Shown here in pieces: positions 24,423 to 34,642 of a stretch of 64,000 bases of DNA (the stretch's first letter is position 1; each line of letters begins with the position of its first letter). Origin of the DNA: Lachnospiraceae bacterium 28-4. GTDB taxonomy: Bacteria; Bacillota; Clostridia; Lachnospirales; Lachnospiraceae. The notes beneath the pieces are model-generated. The model was not told where the DNA came from, searched no databases, and saw only the letters and a list, made by a program, of their open reading frames with translations. The DNA is taken from NCBI GenBank assembly GCA_000403275.2, contig KE159599.1, forward strand, positions 333,381 to 397,380, in the 5' to 3' direction. The translations under genes were made by a program, and so were the position numbers.

Positions 24423-26969
24423 TTATATATTTATATCGGTGCTTTTTACCCAAAAGTGAATAGCAATCCAGGGAATAACGGCTCCTGCCAGCAGCAAAAT
24501 CGGAAAAATACCGCAAAACGGAAGCAAGGTATACCGATAACTGAAAAACCATAACGCAGAAAATAATTGGCGGATGACGGAAAAAGCCAAAACCGTTCCT
24601 GTAAGAAAAGCCGCGATTCCTGCCAAAACCGTATAAAGCAGTCCTTCCATAATAAGCATTTTCCGAAGCTGCCCGCCTGTCATACCAATGGAACACAATA
24701 CGGCAAACTCCCGCCGTCTTGCAATGATGCTGGTGAGTATGGAATTGATAAAGTTCAGAATGCCGATCAGTCCCATGATAAAGCTAAGCACGCCTCCGAC
24801 CAGCAATACCATATTTCTAATTCCCTGGAACTCCGTCACCCTCTTACCCTTTGAAGTATAGCTCATTTCCGGCGCTTCTTTTTCCGTATAATTTTTTAAG
24901 AACGCCTCCATCCCCGCCTCTCCTTCCGGGCTTACATTGCATACGTAATTCATAACCGCAGGATGTGACACCATCTCTTTATATGTTTCTGCCGGAAGAT
25001 AAAAATTATAATTAAAACCTATACCACAGGAATTCGTATAAGTTTCTACCTTCACCTTCGCCATCACTTCAAATTCATAGTCTGTCAGCCGGTTTTCACT
25101 GCGCACATCGGATTCTCCCCTATAGTTGTGCAGAACTGCCTTATCCCCGATGGAATAGTGGGAAGCTTCCGGCAATGGTCTTCCGCTATCGTCACATGGC
25201 AGGCCCTCCAAAATATAACGGCCCGTTTTCAGCTTTTCCACATCGATCTCACCTTCCACAACCTCCAGTTTTTCCAAGGGGAAATCCTCCATCCCATAAA
25301 CGGCGCACTGCATCGTTCCATCCTCGGACGTTGTCTCCGGGTATATATTCCTGCCTCCTTCCACCGGATCTACCGAAAAAAACTCCACATCCCTAATATT
25401 GGCGTACATTCTTCCCCCTTCTTCAAACCCCTCCTGCTCCATCATGGCCTCTATCATACTTTCCGGTACTGCCGTATCCCTTCCCGAATACTGGTAATTA
25501 AAATAAGCGGCATGCGCTGCCAGAAAATCGGTTTTTACAAACCTGGCGAGAAATTTATCCATGTCAAAGCCAATGCTGAAAGTATAAACTCCGTGAAGCA
25601 GCACAATACTTAACGACATGGAGAGCAATACGAGAAATGTCCGTTTTTTATCCCGCCAAAAATTAGCCGCCGCCATAGAAAACAGCACGTTTCCACGTCT
25701 TTTTCTCCCGCTTCCCCTTCCGCCTTCCATTCCTTCCGTATAACGCACCGCCTCCACCGGCGACACTCTCGCGGCTATCCTGCCCGGCCTTGTCGTGCTA
25801 ATCGTTACCGTAATCAGCGAAAAAAGAGCGCTCCCTGCAAAAATCACCGGATTCGCCGATATTTCCGTGCGGAATCCTTTCCCGCCCACTACCATAGCTT
25901 CCATGACTACCGGCACCAACCCGCATCCTATGACATATCCGACAGCAAGCCCCAAAGGAATACCCACGCACGACAGCACGAGCGCCTGCCGGCGGATAAT
26001 CTGCCTGATCTGTCTTCCGGTCGTTCCAATCGTTTTTAATAAACCATAAAACCTGATATCCTTTACCACCGAAATCCGAAAAATATTATAAATGATCAGA
26101 TAACCGGTAAATATAATGAGAAGAAGGGCGATAACGGCTCCCGCCGCCGTAACGGGATCGCTGCCAAAACTGCCGGAAATATAAGACCAGTTCACATTGC
26201 TTTCTATATAATTTTCCGCATTTTCATCCATGGAAAAACCGCTTCCCACGATCACCCGCTCCATCTTCTTTTCCAGCCCCCAGGCGTTGCGGAACATAAT
26301 ATAGCTGTTGATCAGCCCCGTCGTTTTCCAGTTCTCACCGGCGTCATAGTTTTTACAAAGCTCATCTATATGTGCTTCCACATAAGCCCTGGAAGTGATC
26401 AGCAAGGATACGTTAAATACCGGATCCGCTTCCCACCATCCCGAAAGCACGAAATCCCTTTTTACCTCTTTTCCATGGACAATAAGTTCCAAAGTAACCG
26501 GAGAGCCTACCGCCTTCTCAATACCGAGCATTTGTATCGTCCTGGTATCCATCATAATTTCATTTTCCGCCTCCGGCTTATGGCCCTCCACCGGTTCGCA
26601 AAATCCCAGTTGGATACCGGTATCATCCATATAATAAAATTCTCCATGGCGTTTCAGAAGTTCCTCGTTCTCCACGCTGTCGCTCAAAATACGATTATAA
26701 GAAATTTTTTCGATGAGTTCATGGCCTTTGACTCTTTCATACTCCTCATCCGTAATATATTTTAATACTCCCATCCCGTCGCCGCCCGCCTGACGCATCG
26801 TCTGGCGCTGGAGGTTTTCCATCATGCCGCTCCCTATTGTAAATACCGTCGTAAATAAAATCGAGGTTAATGCGATCGCCATAACCGCAATCGTATTTCT
26901 CGCTTTATTGGACCAAAAACTTTTATCGCCTATCCGCCGGATCGCTTTTTTACTATTTACCCGAAACAT
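24423..26969 (-). CDS. FtsX-like ABC transporter permease
   Basis: 848 residues. One membrane helix near residue 35, a large extracellular domain (about 60-275), three helices, a short linker, another helix at about 440, a second extracellular domain and three final helices: the duplicated FtsX/MacB-like layout of antimicrobial-peptide exporters and sensors. The ATPase gene lies six bases upstream. Together with the kinase and regulator at 27791-29337 this is the typical arrangement of a cell-envelope stress or peptide-resistance module. Substrate unknown. Confidence 0.9.
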   Translation of the reverse strand: MFRVNSKKAIRRIGDKSFWSNKARNTIAVMAIALTSILFTTVFTIGSGMMENLQRQTMRQAGGDGMGVLKYITDEEYERVKGHELIEKISYNRILSDSVENEELLKRHGEFYYMDDTGIQLGFCEPVEGHKPEAENEIMMDTRTIQMLGIEKAVGSPVTLELIVHGKEVKRDFVLSGWWEADPVFNVSLLITSRAYVEAHIDELCKNYDAGENWKTTGLINSYIMFRNAWGLEKKMERVIVGSGFSMDENAENYIESNVNWSYISGSFGSDPVTAAGAVIALLLIIFTGYLIIYNIFRISVVKDIRFYGLLKTIGTTGRQIRQIIRRQALVLSCVGIPLGLAVGYVIGCGLVPVVMEAMVVGGKGFRTEISANPVIFAGSALFSLITVTISTTRPGRIAARVSPVEAVRYTEGMEGGRGSGRKRRGNVLFSMAAANFWRDKKRTFLVLLSMSLSIVLLHGVYTFSIGFDMDKFLARFVKTDFLAAHAAYFNYQYSGRDTAVPESMIEAMMEQEGFEEGGRMYANIRDVEFFSVDPVEGGRNIYPETTSEDGTMQCAVYGMEDFPLEKLEVVEGEIDVEKLKTGRYILEGLPCDDSGRPLPEASHYSIGDKAVLHNYRGESDVRSENRLTDYEFEVMAKVKVETYTNSCGIGFNYNFYLPAETYKEMVSHPAVMNYVCNVSPEGEAGMEAFLKNYTEKEAPEMSYTSKGKRVTEFQGIRNMVLLVGGVLSFIMGLIGILNFINSILTSIIARRREFAVLCSIGMTGGQLRKMLIMEGLLYTVLAGIAAFLTGTVLAFSVIRQLFSALWFFSYRYTLLPFCGIFPILLLAGAVIPWIAIHFWVKSTDINI

Positions 26970-26975
26970 ATGGAT

Positions 26976-27680
26976 CTATTGCCTCCTTTCCTTATTTGCT
27001 ACAAGTTTTCCATCCTCAATACGCACGATCCGGTCCGCCATCTGGGCAATCTCTTCGTTATGCGTAATCATTACGATTGTCTGCCTGAATTTATCGCTGG
27101 TCACTTTTAAAAATCCCATCACATCCTGGCTGGTTTTGCTGTCCAGATTGCCGGTGGGTTCATCCGCCAGTATAATAGCCGGTTTGGAAAGCAGCGCCCG
27201 GGCAATGGCCACCCTCTGCTGCTGCCCTCCGGAAAGCTGGTTCGGCAAATTATGGATCTTCTCCTCCAACCCAAGCGTTTTTATAATCCGGTCCATATAT
27301 TCCCCGTCCGGCCTTTGCCCATCCAGTTCCACGGGCAAAGCAATGTTTTCATATACATTCAGCACAGGAACCAAGTTGTAGCTCTGAAAAATAAATCCTA
27401 TCTTTCTGCGCCGGAAAATAGTCAGTTCGTCATCCATCAGGGAAAAGATATCTTTCCCAGCCACTTCCACCCTGCCCTCCGTCGGTCTGTCCAATCCTCC
27501 CATCATGTGCAGAAGCGTAGACTTGCCGCTGCCGGAAGTCCCCACGACCGCCACGAATTCTCCATTTTCCACCGAAAGATCCACTCCGTCCAGCGCCTTT
27601 ACCAGCGGAGCCTTTTCCGGCCCTTTTTGATTCATATTTCCATAATATTTTTTTAAACCTTCTGTTTTTAAAATTTCCAT
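26976..27680 (-). CDS. ABC transporter ATP-binding protein (LolD/MacB type)
   Basis: 234 residues. Walker [10 protein letters not shown] (47-55), Q-loop FQSYNLVP, signature [15 protein letters not shown], Walker [14 protein letters not shown] and the His switch ITHNEE. The extension [15 protein letters not shown] before Walker A is typical for FtsX partners. Energises the permease encoded just downstream. Confidence 0.95.
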   Translation of the reverse strand: MEILKTEGLKKYYGNMNQKGPEKAPLVKALDGVDLSVENGEFVAVVGTSGSGKSTLLHMMGGLDRPTEGRVEVAGKDIFSLMDDELTIFRRRKIGFIFQSYNLVPVLNVYENIALPVELDGQRPDGEYMDRIIKTLGLEEKIHNLPNQLSGGQQQRVAIARALLSKPAIILADEPTGNLDSKTSQDVMGFLKVTSDKFRQTIVMITHNEEIAQMADRIVRIEDGKLVANKERRQ

Positions 27681-27790
27681 TTGCGGATACCTCCTATTCC
27701 GTCCATTGGCCTATGTCCTCACATACACAATATAACCGATAAATCTTTCCAGAATCTTTCCGCAATCTTACGGTATTGAAAGAATCTCCA

Positions 27791-28690
27791 TCATATCCTT
27801 CCCAAAAAAACAGAAAATACCGATCCCTTCCCCGGCCTGGAAGCCACCTTAACATAACCGCCCTCCCGGCCCAATATCTCGCGAACCAGATAAAGCCCGA
27901 TTCCCACGCCGCTTTCCCCGCTGACCGCAGGAGAACGATAAAAACGCGCGAATATTTTCGCCGTTTCCTCCTCTTCCATCCCGATCCCCGTATCTTCGAT
28001 ATCGATGCGCGCAAACATTTCATATTCTTTCACCGATATTGCAACGCTTCCTCCTGCCGGCGTATATTTGATGGCATTATCCACAATATTAGACAACGCC
28101 TCCAGCGTCCATTTCAGGTCAAAAAAGGCGGTCAGTTCCGGCACTTCCCCTACGGACAAGGAGATTCCCTTTTGCTCCGCTGCCGCCGCATAATCCAGTC
28201 CTGCGATCAATTTTCTTATCTTATTCTTTTCCGGCCTTACTTCCAGCATGCCGCTCTCCAGGCGGGAAAGCTTCACCAGCGACTGGATCAAAAAATTTAA
28301 TTTATTGACTTGTTCCTCGATCTGAAAAGCAATGCTCTGCGCGTTTCCATCCAGGCTCCCGTTTTCCTCCAGCAGCTGCGTATAAAGCATCATATTGGCG
28401 ATCGGAGTCTTTGTCTGGTGGGAAATATCGCTTACCAGGGCTTTTATCTTTTCCCTCTCCTCCTCCATCCGCCGCCTGGAAGTCTGGCCGGAGACCAGAT
28501 ATTGATACATTTTGGACTCCAAACGGGATAAACGGCCTTCATCGAAGGCCGTCTCCACAAAAATACCATCTCTTGCCGCTTCTACCATGCGCTCTACGCT
28601 GTTCCACATCCGATTTGATTTCATATAAAGAAAAACCAGCGCTGCCGCAAGCAGGACAAGCGCCGCCATTAAAAAAATACAAAGCTCCAT
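27791..28690 (-). CDS. Sensor histidine kinase of the ABC module
   Basis: 299 residues from the ATG at 28690, which overlaps the regulator stop as TGATG; GGGAGAGAAA is the ribosome site. One membrane helix (residues 4-23) and almost no extracellular part, so it probably senses through the membrane or the permease. HisKA motif DISHQTKTPIANMM with His91, N-box IVDNAIKYTPAGG, G1 DTGIGMEEEE, F-box IFARFYRSPA, G2 GVGIGLYLVREI. About 110 non-coding bases separate it from the ABC genes. Confidence 0.92.
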   Translation of the reverse strand: MELCIFLMAALVLLAAALVFLYMKSNRMWNSVERMVEAARDGIFVETAFDEGRLSRLESKMYQYLVSGQTSRRRMEEEREKIKALVSDISHQTKTPIANMMLYTQLLEENGSLDGNAQSIAFQIEEQVNKLNFLIQSLVKLSRLESGMLEVRPEKNKIRKLIAGLDYAAAAEQKGISLSVGEVPELTAFFDLKWTLEALSNIVDNAIKYTPAGGSVAISVKEYEMFARIDIEDTGIGMEEEETAKIFARFYRSPAVSGESGVGIGLYLVREILGREGGYVKVASRPGKGSVFSVFLGRI

Positions 28691-29337
28691 CAATTTCTCT
28701 CCCACATATAGCCAATTCCGTATATCGTCTTCACGGGCGCGCCCGGCAGTTTGGAACGAAGACGGTTCATCGTAACCGACAACGCATTTTCTTCCACGAA
28801 TTCGGCTCCGTCGGACCAAATACGGTCGATCAGCATGTCCCTGGAAACGATATTCCCGCAGTTGGAAACGAGAATTTTTAACAATTTCTGTTCTGTTTTG
28901 CTCAGTTCCACGGCATTTCCTTCCACGGTAAATACCATGGACTCAAAATCGAAAAAGAAGCCGTCCTGTCGGAAGCCTCCCGCCCTCTCCTGCTTCCTGC
29001 GGAAAACTGCGTTGACCCTGGCCCGCAATACCATTAGGGAAAAAGGTTTTGTTATATAATCGTCCGCCCCTGTTTCCAATCCGGTTACGATATCGGTCTC
29101 CATGTCATTTGCCGTCAGAAAAATAATTGCCACTCCGCTTTCCTTCCGTACCTCTTTGCAATAGTCCAGGCCGCTTCCATCGGGAAGATTGATATCCAAA
29201 ATAATCAGATCAACGCTCCCGTTAAACAGGCTTCGCGCCTGGGCGATGCTATAAGCCTGAAGGCACTCCTCGCCTCCCAGGGACAGGGCGATACCGTTAT
29301 TCAAAGCGCGGTCATCCTCTACGATAAGAATTTTCAT
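28690..29337 (-). CDS. OmpR-family response regulator of the ABC module
   Basis: 215 residues from the ATG at 29337, giving the standard MKILIVEDD opening. Receiver domain with Asp8/Asp9, phosphoacceptor Asp48 (IILDINLPDG) and Lys near ITKPFS; winged-helix domain with VTMNRLRSKL and IYGIGYMWE. Coupled to the kinase by TGATG overlap and preceded by the anchored protein gene (7 bases). Probably controls the permease and ATPase genes downstream. Confidence 0.95.
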   Translation of the reverse strand: MKILIVEDDRALNNGIALSLGGEECLQAYSIAQARSLFNGSVDLIILDINLPDGSGLDYCKEVRKESGVAIIFLTANDMETDIVTGLETGADDYITKPFSLMVLRARVNAVFRRKQERAGGFRQDGFFFDFESMVFTVEGNAVELSKTEQKLLKILVSNCGNIVSRDMLIDRIWSDGAEFVEENALSVTMNRLRSKLPGAPVKTIYGIGYMWERN

Positions 29338-29344
29338 TTCTTCT

Positions 29345-30871
29345 TTATTCCTCTCCGATCTGAAACACATAATCCGTATGATAAGTCCTCACGAACAATT
29401 TTCCATCTTTATAAACAATATAATTCGCCATTGAAGCCAGCGGCGTCTGCCCGATCCGCCTTCCCGTCTTGCTGTCTATCTGGTAAAGATAATCATCCTC
29501 CGCCGTAAAACCATAGCCGCACAGGATTACATCCCCCACGATCTCAAAGTTCAATGAATTACATGTTAAAGGCTCTGTTTTCCATAACACGCGATAATCA
29601 TCCAGGCTGACGGCAGTCATATATGCCGTATGGGGCGAACTTTCCGCATAAGTATAGTGGAAGGTGGACAGATATAAAATCCCCTCCCTGACCGCCGCGC
29701 CATGTATCTCCTGACCGATAAATGCCATTTCTTCCGGCCGGAAATCATCCGCATACCTGTAATCCGAAAAATCCAGCGTCACCTCCGTCTCTCCGTTCTT
29801 TATAATATCGATCATCACGCGGTCATCATGGACAAAGCATTCATATCCTTCTTCGTTCAGATCCGGCAGCACCAGCCCGTTTTTGGCAAACCATTGTTCC
29901 TCGTCCGTGATTTCATTTTTCGTCTGCTCTAAAACAACTAATTCCAAAGGCGCCGTTTCCGTCTCCCCCGAAGCCTCTATATAGTAATCCCAGGATGGAT
30001 TGGCTACCCGTACCGTTCCGGGCTTGTCCTGATCCGGCCCTGTCTCATCCGCCGGCTCTGCCCAGCTGTGATAGACATCCAGGACTCCGTAATATTTATT
30101 TACCGTTCCTCCGTCTTTCATATATTTTCCCACATCTTCCGGTCCATACCGAAGAAGAAAATAATCCATATCGTGCAGAATATGATAAATATTTTCCATA
30201 TACAGCACGTCATGTGTTTCTTTCGCAAGCCTCATATTTTCAATCAGGCTGTCAAAATCCCCCTTTAACAGCCCGCTTTCCAGACTATCCCTCATTTCTT
30301 CCATCAGAGCAATAAAATCATCTCCGTCAAGCCGGTTATAAGCCTTTACCTCAGCTCCATACTTCTCCTCGAACTCCCGTCTGCCCGCTTCGTCCGTTCC
30401 GTCATATCTCACTCCATCCTCGAAAGCCCAACCGATCTGGATCTCTCCTTTTTCGTCCACATAATTCCAATACAAACTCTCGGGATCGGCCAGCCTGCCA
30501 AAAAAATCGTCGTAAAAATAAGCCTGCTCCATCCATATATTCGCAACCTTAATATTTTCCGTCAGACGATTTACTGCTTCCTCCGACATCCCTTCCAGAA
30601 CTGCCGCCCTCATAGCCAGTACTTCTTCCTTACTCGGCTTTGCGCTTTTCTCCCGGCCTTCCATGTTTTCCTCCTCCGGGTTCGGAACGGAACCGTTTTC
30701 CGCCGCATCCATTACCGTCTCTTTGTCTGTTTCCCGGATTTCCACAGCTGATACCCGCTCCGGCCCCGTTTCTTCCATATCCGCCGTTTTCCCCTTTCCT
30801 GCCAAGGCCAATCCAATCCCCACCGCCAAAGCCGCGATGATACATCCCATAGCTATCATCCATCGTTTCAT
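29345..30871 (-). CDS. Membrane-anchored extracellular protein with propeller-like C-terminus
   Basis: 508 residues. An N-terminal helix (residues 5-25) without lipobox anchors the protein; residues 30-85 are an acidic linker. The middle is helical and aromatic-rich. The C-terminal third (from about 370) has repeated short strands with DDYLYQIDSKTGRRIGQT and YKDGKLFVRTYHTDYVF, typical of PQQ/WD-like beta-propeller blades. AGGAGG precedes the start. First gene of the operon with the two-component system, so it may be its ligand-binding accessory, but this is inference. Confidence 0.7.
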   Translation of the reverse strand: MKRWMIAMGCIIAALAVGIGLALAGKGKTADMEETGPERVSAVEIRETDKETVMDAAENGSVPNPEEENMEGREKSAKPSKEEVLAMRAAVLEGMSEEAVNRLTENIKVANIWMEQAYFYDDFFGRLADPESLYWNYVDEKGEIQIGWAFEDGVRYDGTDEAGRREFEEKYGAEVKAYNRLDGDDFIALMEEMRDSLESGLLKGDFDSLIENMRLAKETHDVLYMENIYHILHDMDYFLLRYGPEDVGKYMKDGGTVNKYYGVLDVYHSWAEPADETGPDQDKPGTVRVANPSWDYYIEASGETETAPLELVVLEQTKNEITDEEQWFAKNGLVLPDLNEEGYECFVHDDRVMIDIIKNGETEVTLDFSDYRYADDFRPEEMAFIGQEIHGAAVREGILYLSTFHYTYAESSPHTAYMTAVSLDDYRVLWKTEPLTCNSLNFEIVGDVILCGYGFTAEDDYLYQIDSKTGRRIGQTPLASMANYIVYKDGKLFVRTYHTDYVFQIGEE

Positions 30872-31068
30872 ACCCTGCCTCCTCTTCTGCCGCTATCCAT
30901 AATCTTTCTTTATTCATTATCCTTTAGTTATATATTTTTGTAGTCTGCTTTGGGGTTTATCCTTTGCAGTATCCCAATATCTTCTCCGCAATATTACTAC
31001 ACCTCTTCTCAAAAGTATACCACCCCGAACCTAAAAACTCTACCACAATCTCCGGTCTTCCCTCTCCT

Positions 31069-32919
31069 CTACACCAGCTTTATCTTATAATGTTCCATCC
31101 AATAATTCACCTGCAAAAGATATGCCAAGAGCTGCGGCCCCGCCATCAGCTGCCCGTAAAAAGGCCTTGCATAATCGGAAGGCTGCTCCATAAACTTTTT
31201 CACTTTTTCCGCATCCACCAATGCCCGAACCGGCGCATTGGCGTCGTCCAGCACTTCCAGCATACGGCTTCGCACCAGCCTTTCATAAGCCGGGTCATAG
31301 GTCTTCGGATAAGGGCTTTTTTTCCTGTACAATATTTCCTCCGGCAGATACTCTTTCCCAGCGGCCCGCAGCAGCGCCTTTACCACGCCGCCCCGGTACT
31401 TCATATTCCAAGGCACGTTCCAGGCATACTCGATAATTCTATGGTCAGCAAACGGCACTCTGGCCTCCAGCCCCACATGCATGCTGGTGCGATCCATCCG
31501 GTCCAGCAAAGTCTGCATAAACCAGCGCAGATTCAAATAGGAAATTTCTCTCCGCCTTTTTTCTTCCGCCCCTTCTCCTCCCAGAACCGGCGTTTCTTCC
31601 ACCGTTCTGCGGTAAGCCTCCCATGCATACTCCTGGAGCGGCAGTTCCCGCAGCACATCATCCCTTAACAGCATCGTTCTTGGCCGGAAATCCATGGACC
31701 AGGGGAAAATATCCGCTTCCAGGCATTCCTTTTTATGAAACCAGGGATACCCTCCGAAAATTTCATCCGCGCATTCCCCGGTCAGCGTCACCTTATGGCA
31801 TGCCGCCACTTTCCTGCAAAAATACAACATGGACGACTCCACATCCGCCATGCAGGGCAAATCCCTGGCTTTTACCGCCTCGAACAGATCATCATACAAT
31901 TCCTCATTCCGGCACTCCAGGTAATGATGCCTTGTCGCCGCATAATCTTTTACCTTATCCACCCAGGGCCGGTCCTGGGACGGCTGAAAAGCGTTGGCCT
32001 GAAAATTGACATCATTATCTTTAAAATCAAAAGAATACGTATCCAGCACTTTTCCCTTTTTGCGCAATTCCCTGCTGCAGATCGCCGTCACCAGGCTGCT
32101 GTCCACGCCGCCCGACAAAAAAGTGCAGACCGGTACATCCGACAACATCTGTATTCTTACCGCATCCTCCAGAAGATACTGCATCTTTTCCACCGTATCC
32201 TCCCAAGAGTCCTCATGAATCCTGCTTTCCAGCTTCCAATAACAATGCTCCCGGCAGCCTTCCGCCCCGCATTCCAGAAAATGCCCCGGCAATACTTCAA
32301 AGATTCCCCGGAACACCCCTTTTCCATATGTTTTTGCGGGGCCAAGCCCTAATACTTCGCACAATCCCTCTTTATCCACCTCAGGCTCTTCCCCCGGAAA
32401 GCAGAAAATTCCTTTTATTTCGGAAGAAAAAATGAGCGTATCTCCGCTTTTTTTATAAAAACAGGGCTTCACCCCCGCCCTGTCTCTGAACAGAAACAGT
32501 TTTCCCAGCCTCCCGTCCCAAATACCGAAGGCAAAGATCCCGTTTAACTTCTTTACAAAATCTGCCCCATGGCGCATGTACCCCGCCAGAATAACCTCCG
32601 TATCGCTGTTGGTCAAAAATTTCTCTCCTGCCTCCTCCAGCTCCTTTTTCAGCACGCCCATATTGTAGATTTCCCCATTATAGACGATCGCCCATACATT
32701 CTCTCCTTCCCGTCTTATCATCGGCTGCTGGCCGGACAGCAGATCAATAATGGAAAGCCTTACATGAGCCAGTCCGCACCGTTCTCCCAAAAATATCCCA
32801 TCCTCATCCGGCCCCCTGTGCTTCTGCTCCCTGTTCATTTGCTTCAATACGGAAACCCATTTTTCCTCTCCGTCCTTATAATTTTCCTTCCCGTTAAAAA
32901 ATCCAGCGATTCCACACAT
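31069..32919 (-). CDS. asnB: Asparagine synthase (glutamine-hydrolysing)
   Basis: 616 residues from the ATG at 32919 (GGAGGAGTCTT upstream), which exposes the catalytic Cys2 (MCGIAGFF) needed for glutaminase activity. Glutaminase domain about 1-210 with RGPDEDG and VYNGEIYN; synthetase domain with the PP-loop LSGGVDSSLV and DRTSMHVGLEARVPF. Makes asparagine from aspartate, ATP and glutamine. An upstream in-frame start would block the catalytic Cys and is rejected. Follows the dpa genes on the same strand. Confidence 0.95.
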   Translation of the reverse strand: MCGIAGFFNGKENYKDGEEKWVSVLKQMNREQKHRGPDEDGIFLGERCGLAHVRLSIIDLLSGQQPMIRREGENVWAIVYNGEIYNMGVLKKELEEAGEKFLTNSDTEVILAGYMRHGADFVKKLNGIFAFGIWDGRLGKLFLFRDRAGVKPCFYKKSGDTLIFSSEIKGIFCFPGEEPEVDKEGLCEVLGLGPAKTYGKGVFRGIFEVLPGHFLECGAEGCREHCYWKLESRIHEDSWEDTVEKMQYLLEDAVRIQMLSDVPVCTFLSGGVDSSLVTAICSRELRKKGKVLDTYSFDFKDNDVNFQANAFQPSQDRPWVDKVKDYAATRHHYLECRNEELYDDLFEAVKARDLPCMADVESSMLYFCRKVAACHKVTLTGECADEIFGGYPWFHKKECLEADIFPWSMDFRPRTMLLRDDVLRELPLQEYAWEAYRRTVEETPVLGGEGAEEKRRREISYLNLRWFMQTLLDRMDRTSMHVGLEARVPFADHRIIEYAWNVPWNMKYRGGVVKALLRAAGKEYLPEEILYRKKSPYPKTYDPAYERLVRSRMLEVLDDANAPVRALVDAEKVKKFMEQPSDYARPFYGQLMAGPQLLAYLLQVNYWMEHYKIKLV

Positions 32920-32960
32920 AAGACTCCTCCAAACCAAAATTTTTTCCAGACTGCCAAAGA

Positions 32961-33539
32961 CTACGCCAGCAAAGGCTGTATCTGTTTTCCATCCAGCGCC
33001 ATTTCCAACGTAGGGATGATCTTCCCGCTATGCGCCACAAGGGAATTCGGTTTTTTTACCGCATCATCCTGCCCGAAAGGAACAAAATACACATTTTTTG
33101 TATTTAATAATGTGCCGATATTTTTCATATTCATTCCCAATCCATCGTTCGTGGAAATAAAAATAACGAGAGGCTTCCCGTTTCTGAGATGCGCTTTTGC
33201 CGCCATCAATACCGCCGTATCCGTAATCCCGTTCGCCAGCTTTGCCGCCGTATTCCCCGTACAGGGAATAATTGCCAGAAGATCCAGATATCCTTTCGGC
33301 CCGATAGGCTCCGCCTCCTCGATACACAGGATCGGCTTCCGCCCCGCGATCTCCTCCGCCTTCTTCATAAAATCTGCCGGCTTGCCGAACCTGCTCTCAA
33401 TCCCTTTTGCCGCATCCGAAAAAACAGGATAAATCTCCGCCCCTGTTTCTTTTAAATGTTCCAGTTCATGAAAAACTTTATCAAAAGTACAAAAGGAACC
33501 GCAAAAAGCAATTCCTATTTTTTTCCCTTTCAATTCCAT
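32961..33539 (-). CDS. dpaB: Dipicolinate synthase subunit B
   Basis: 192 residues, flavoprotein-like fold. MELKGKKIGIAFCGSFCTFDKV and IPCTGNTAAKLANGITDTAVLMAAKAHLRN are the SpoVFB signature (also called spoVFB). Works with DpaA to make dipicolinic acid, the calcium chelator that accumulates in the spore core. Its presence shows the organism can form endospores. 18 bases after the dpaA stop. Confidence 0.95.
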   Translation of the reverse strand: MELKGKKIGIAFCGSFCTFDKVFHELEHLKETGAEIYPVFSDAAKGIESRFGKPADFMKKAEEIAGRKPILCIEEAEPIGPKGYLDLLAIIPCTGNTAAKLANGITDTAVLMAAKAHLRNGKPLVIFISTNDGLGMNMKNIGTLLNTKNVYFVPFGQDDAVKKPNSLVAHSGKIIPTLEMALDGKQIQPLLA

Positions 33540-33557
33540 ATGATTCTATACCTTCCT

Positions 33558-34460
33558 TTATAATTTTCCAATCACATATTCGGAGAGACGCTTTGCCGAT
33601 ACCTCTCCGGCATACTTCCCGGGCAGCCCCAGACAATGCAGAGCGTTCAGCTGCCGTTCCTCCGCCTCCTGATAGTCCAGCCCACCCCTTCCTGAAGCAA
33701 TATCTATAATAAGGGCGTCTTTTTCCACCTTCTTTAAGATCTCCCCCTCCAGCACAAGCGCCGGTATCGTATTGTAAATATACTCAAATCCGTTAATTTT
33801 CCCCTCCAATTCCTTTAACGGCAGCACATCCATGCCGAAGGCTTCCGCCGTCGCCAATTCCACCGCATTGTTGCCGCACACGGTCACATGTGCGGATAAC
33901 CCTTTTAATTTTTCGCTCAATACTTTTCCGCATCTTCCATAACCGAGTACCAATGTCCTGCTATGATGTATATTGGTCTGTTTATGGAGCATAGCCTCTA
34001 AGATTGCTCCCTCCGCAGTTGCAACCGCATTGAAAACAGCAATGCTTTCGTCTTTCATAAAATCGTAACAGGCAATTCCTCTCTCACCGCATTCCTGGCG
34101 AAAAGCCTCCGGTATGATCCCTCCGAATATTTTATGGTATTTTCTGATATGACGGGACAGTTCCTTCAAATTCACACTTCCTTTTTTCTCCATCGGAATC
34201 CCGCCTATTATAACCGGCGCCGATTCCACCGCCTGTTTCAAAGAATCCGCATACCCGTCCGCTTTTATATCCATATCAGTTCTATGGCAGATTTTATAAC
34301 CAATGACACGATAACCCCTTTGCATAAAAAAGGGTATCATACATGCCGTGCGCTTATCCCCTCCAACCACTGCAATATCATACTTTTCAAAAGTATGCCT
34401 TTTGCATAAAGGATCCATTTTTTCACAACTATCCTTTTGAGGCCAAACATTTCCTTCCAT
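33558..34460 (-). CDS. dpaA: Dipicolinate synthase subunit A
   Basis: 300 residues from the ATG at 34460 (GGAGGG five bases upstream; a start at 34565 would give an implausible N-terminal extension). Contains the Rossmann NAD(P) site TLVLGYGRCGKVLSEKL and the IGGIPMEKKG and YNTIPALVL motifs of SpoVFA. Reduces the dihydrodipicolinate-pathway intermediate to dipicolinate with DpaB. Upstream sequence includes an AC, a 16-base spacer and CATA, weakly like a sporulation SigK promoter; not conclusive. Confidence 0.93.
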   Translation of the reverse strand: MEGNVWPQKDSCEKMDPLCKRHTFEKYDIAVVGGDKRTACMIPFFMQRGYRVIGYKICHRTDMDIKADGYADSLKQAVESAPVIIGGIPMEKKGSVNLKELSRHIRKYHKIFGGIIPEAFRQECGERGIACYDFMKDESIAVFNAVATAEGAILEAMLHKQTNIHHSRTLVLGYGRCGKVLSEKLKGLSAHVTVCGNNAVELATAEAFGMDVLPLKELEGKINGFEYIYNTIPALVLEGEILKKVEKDALIIDIASGRGGLDYQEAEERQLNALHCLGLPGKYAGEVSAKRLSEYVIGKL

Positions 34461-34580
34461 ATTTCCCTCCGCGATACATCCTGTCTCCGGCAACGACACC
34501 CTTAAATTATTACTATGTCTTTCTTCCCTCTTCGTGCCTGTCAAAAAGGACCATAATTGACGCATCAGACATGCATACCG

Positions 34581-34616
34581 AAAAGACCGGCATGGTTTCC
34601 CATACCGGCCTTTTCT
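34581..34616 (-). terminator. Terminator of the phosphofructokinase gene
   Basis: AAAAGaCCGG..TGG / CCA..CCGGcCTTTT stem between pfp and dpaA, followed by T residues on both strands. Confidence 0.8.
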
Positions 34617-34642
34617 TATTTCTTTATTTTCTTATTTTCAAA

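Noticed and set aside
34500..34560. SigK promoter for dpaA
   Set aside because: AC and CATA elements are present but the downstream TA of the consensus is off by one; left as a remark only.
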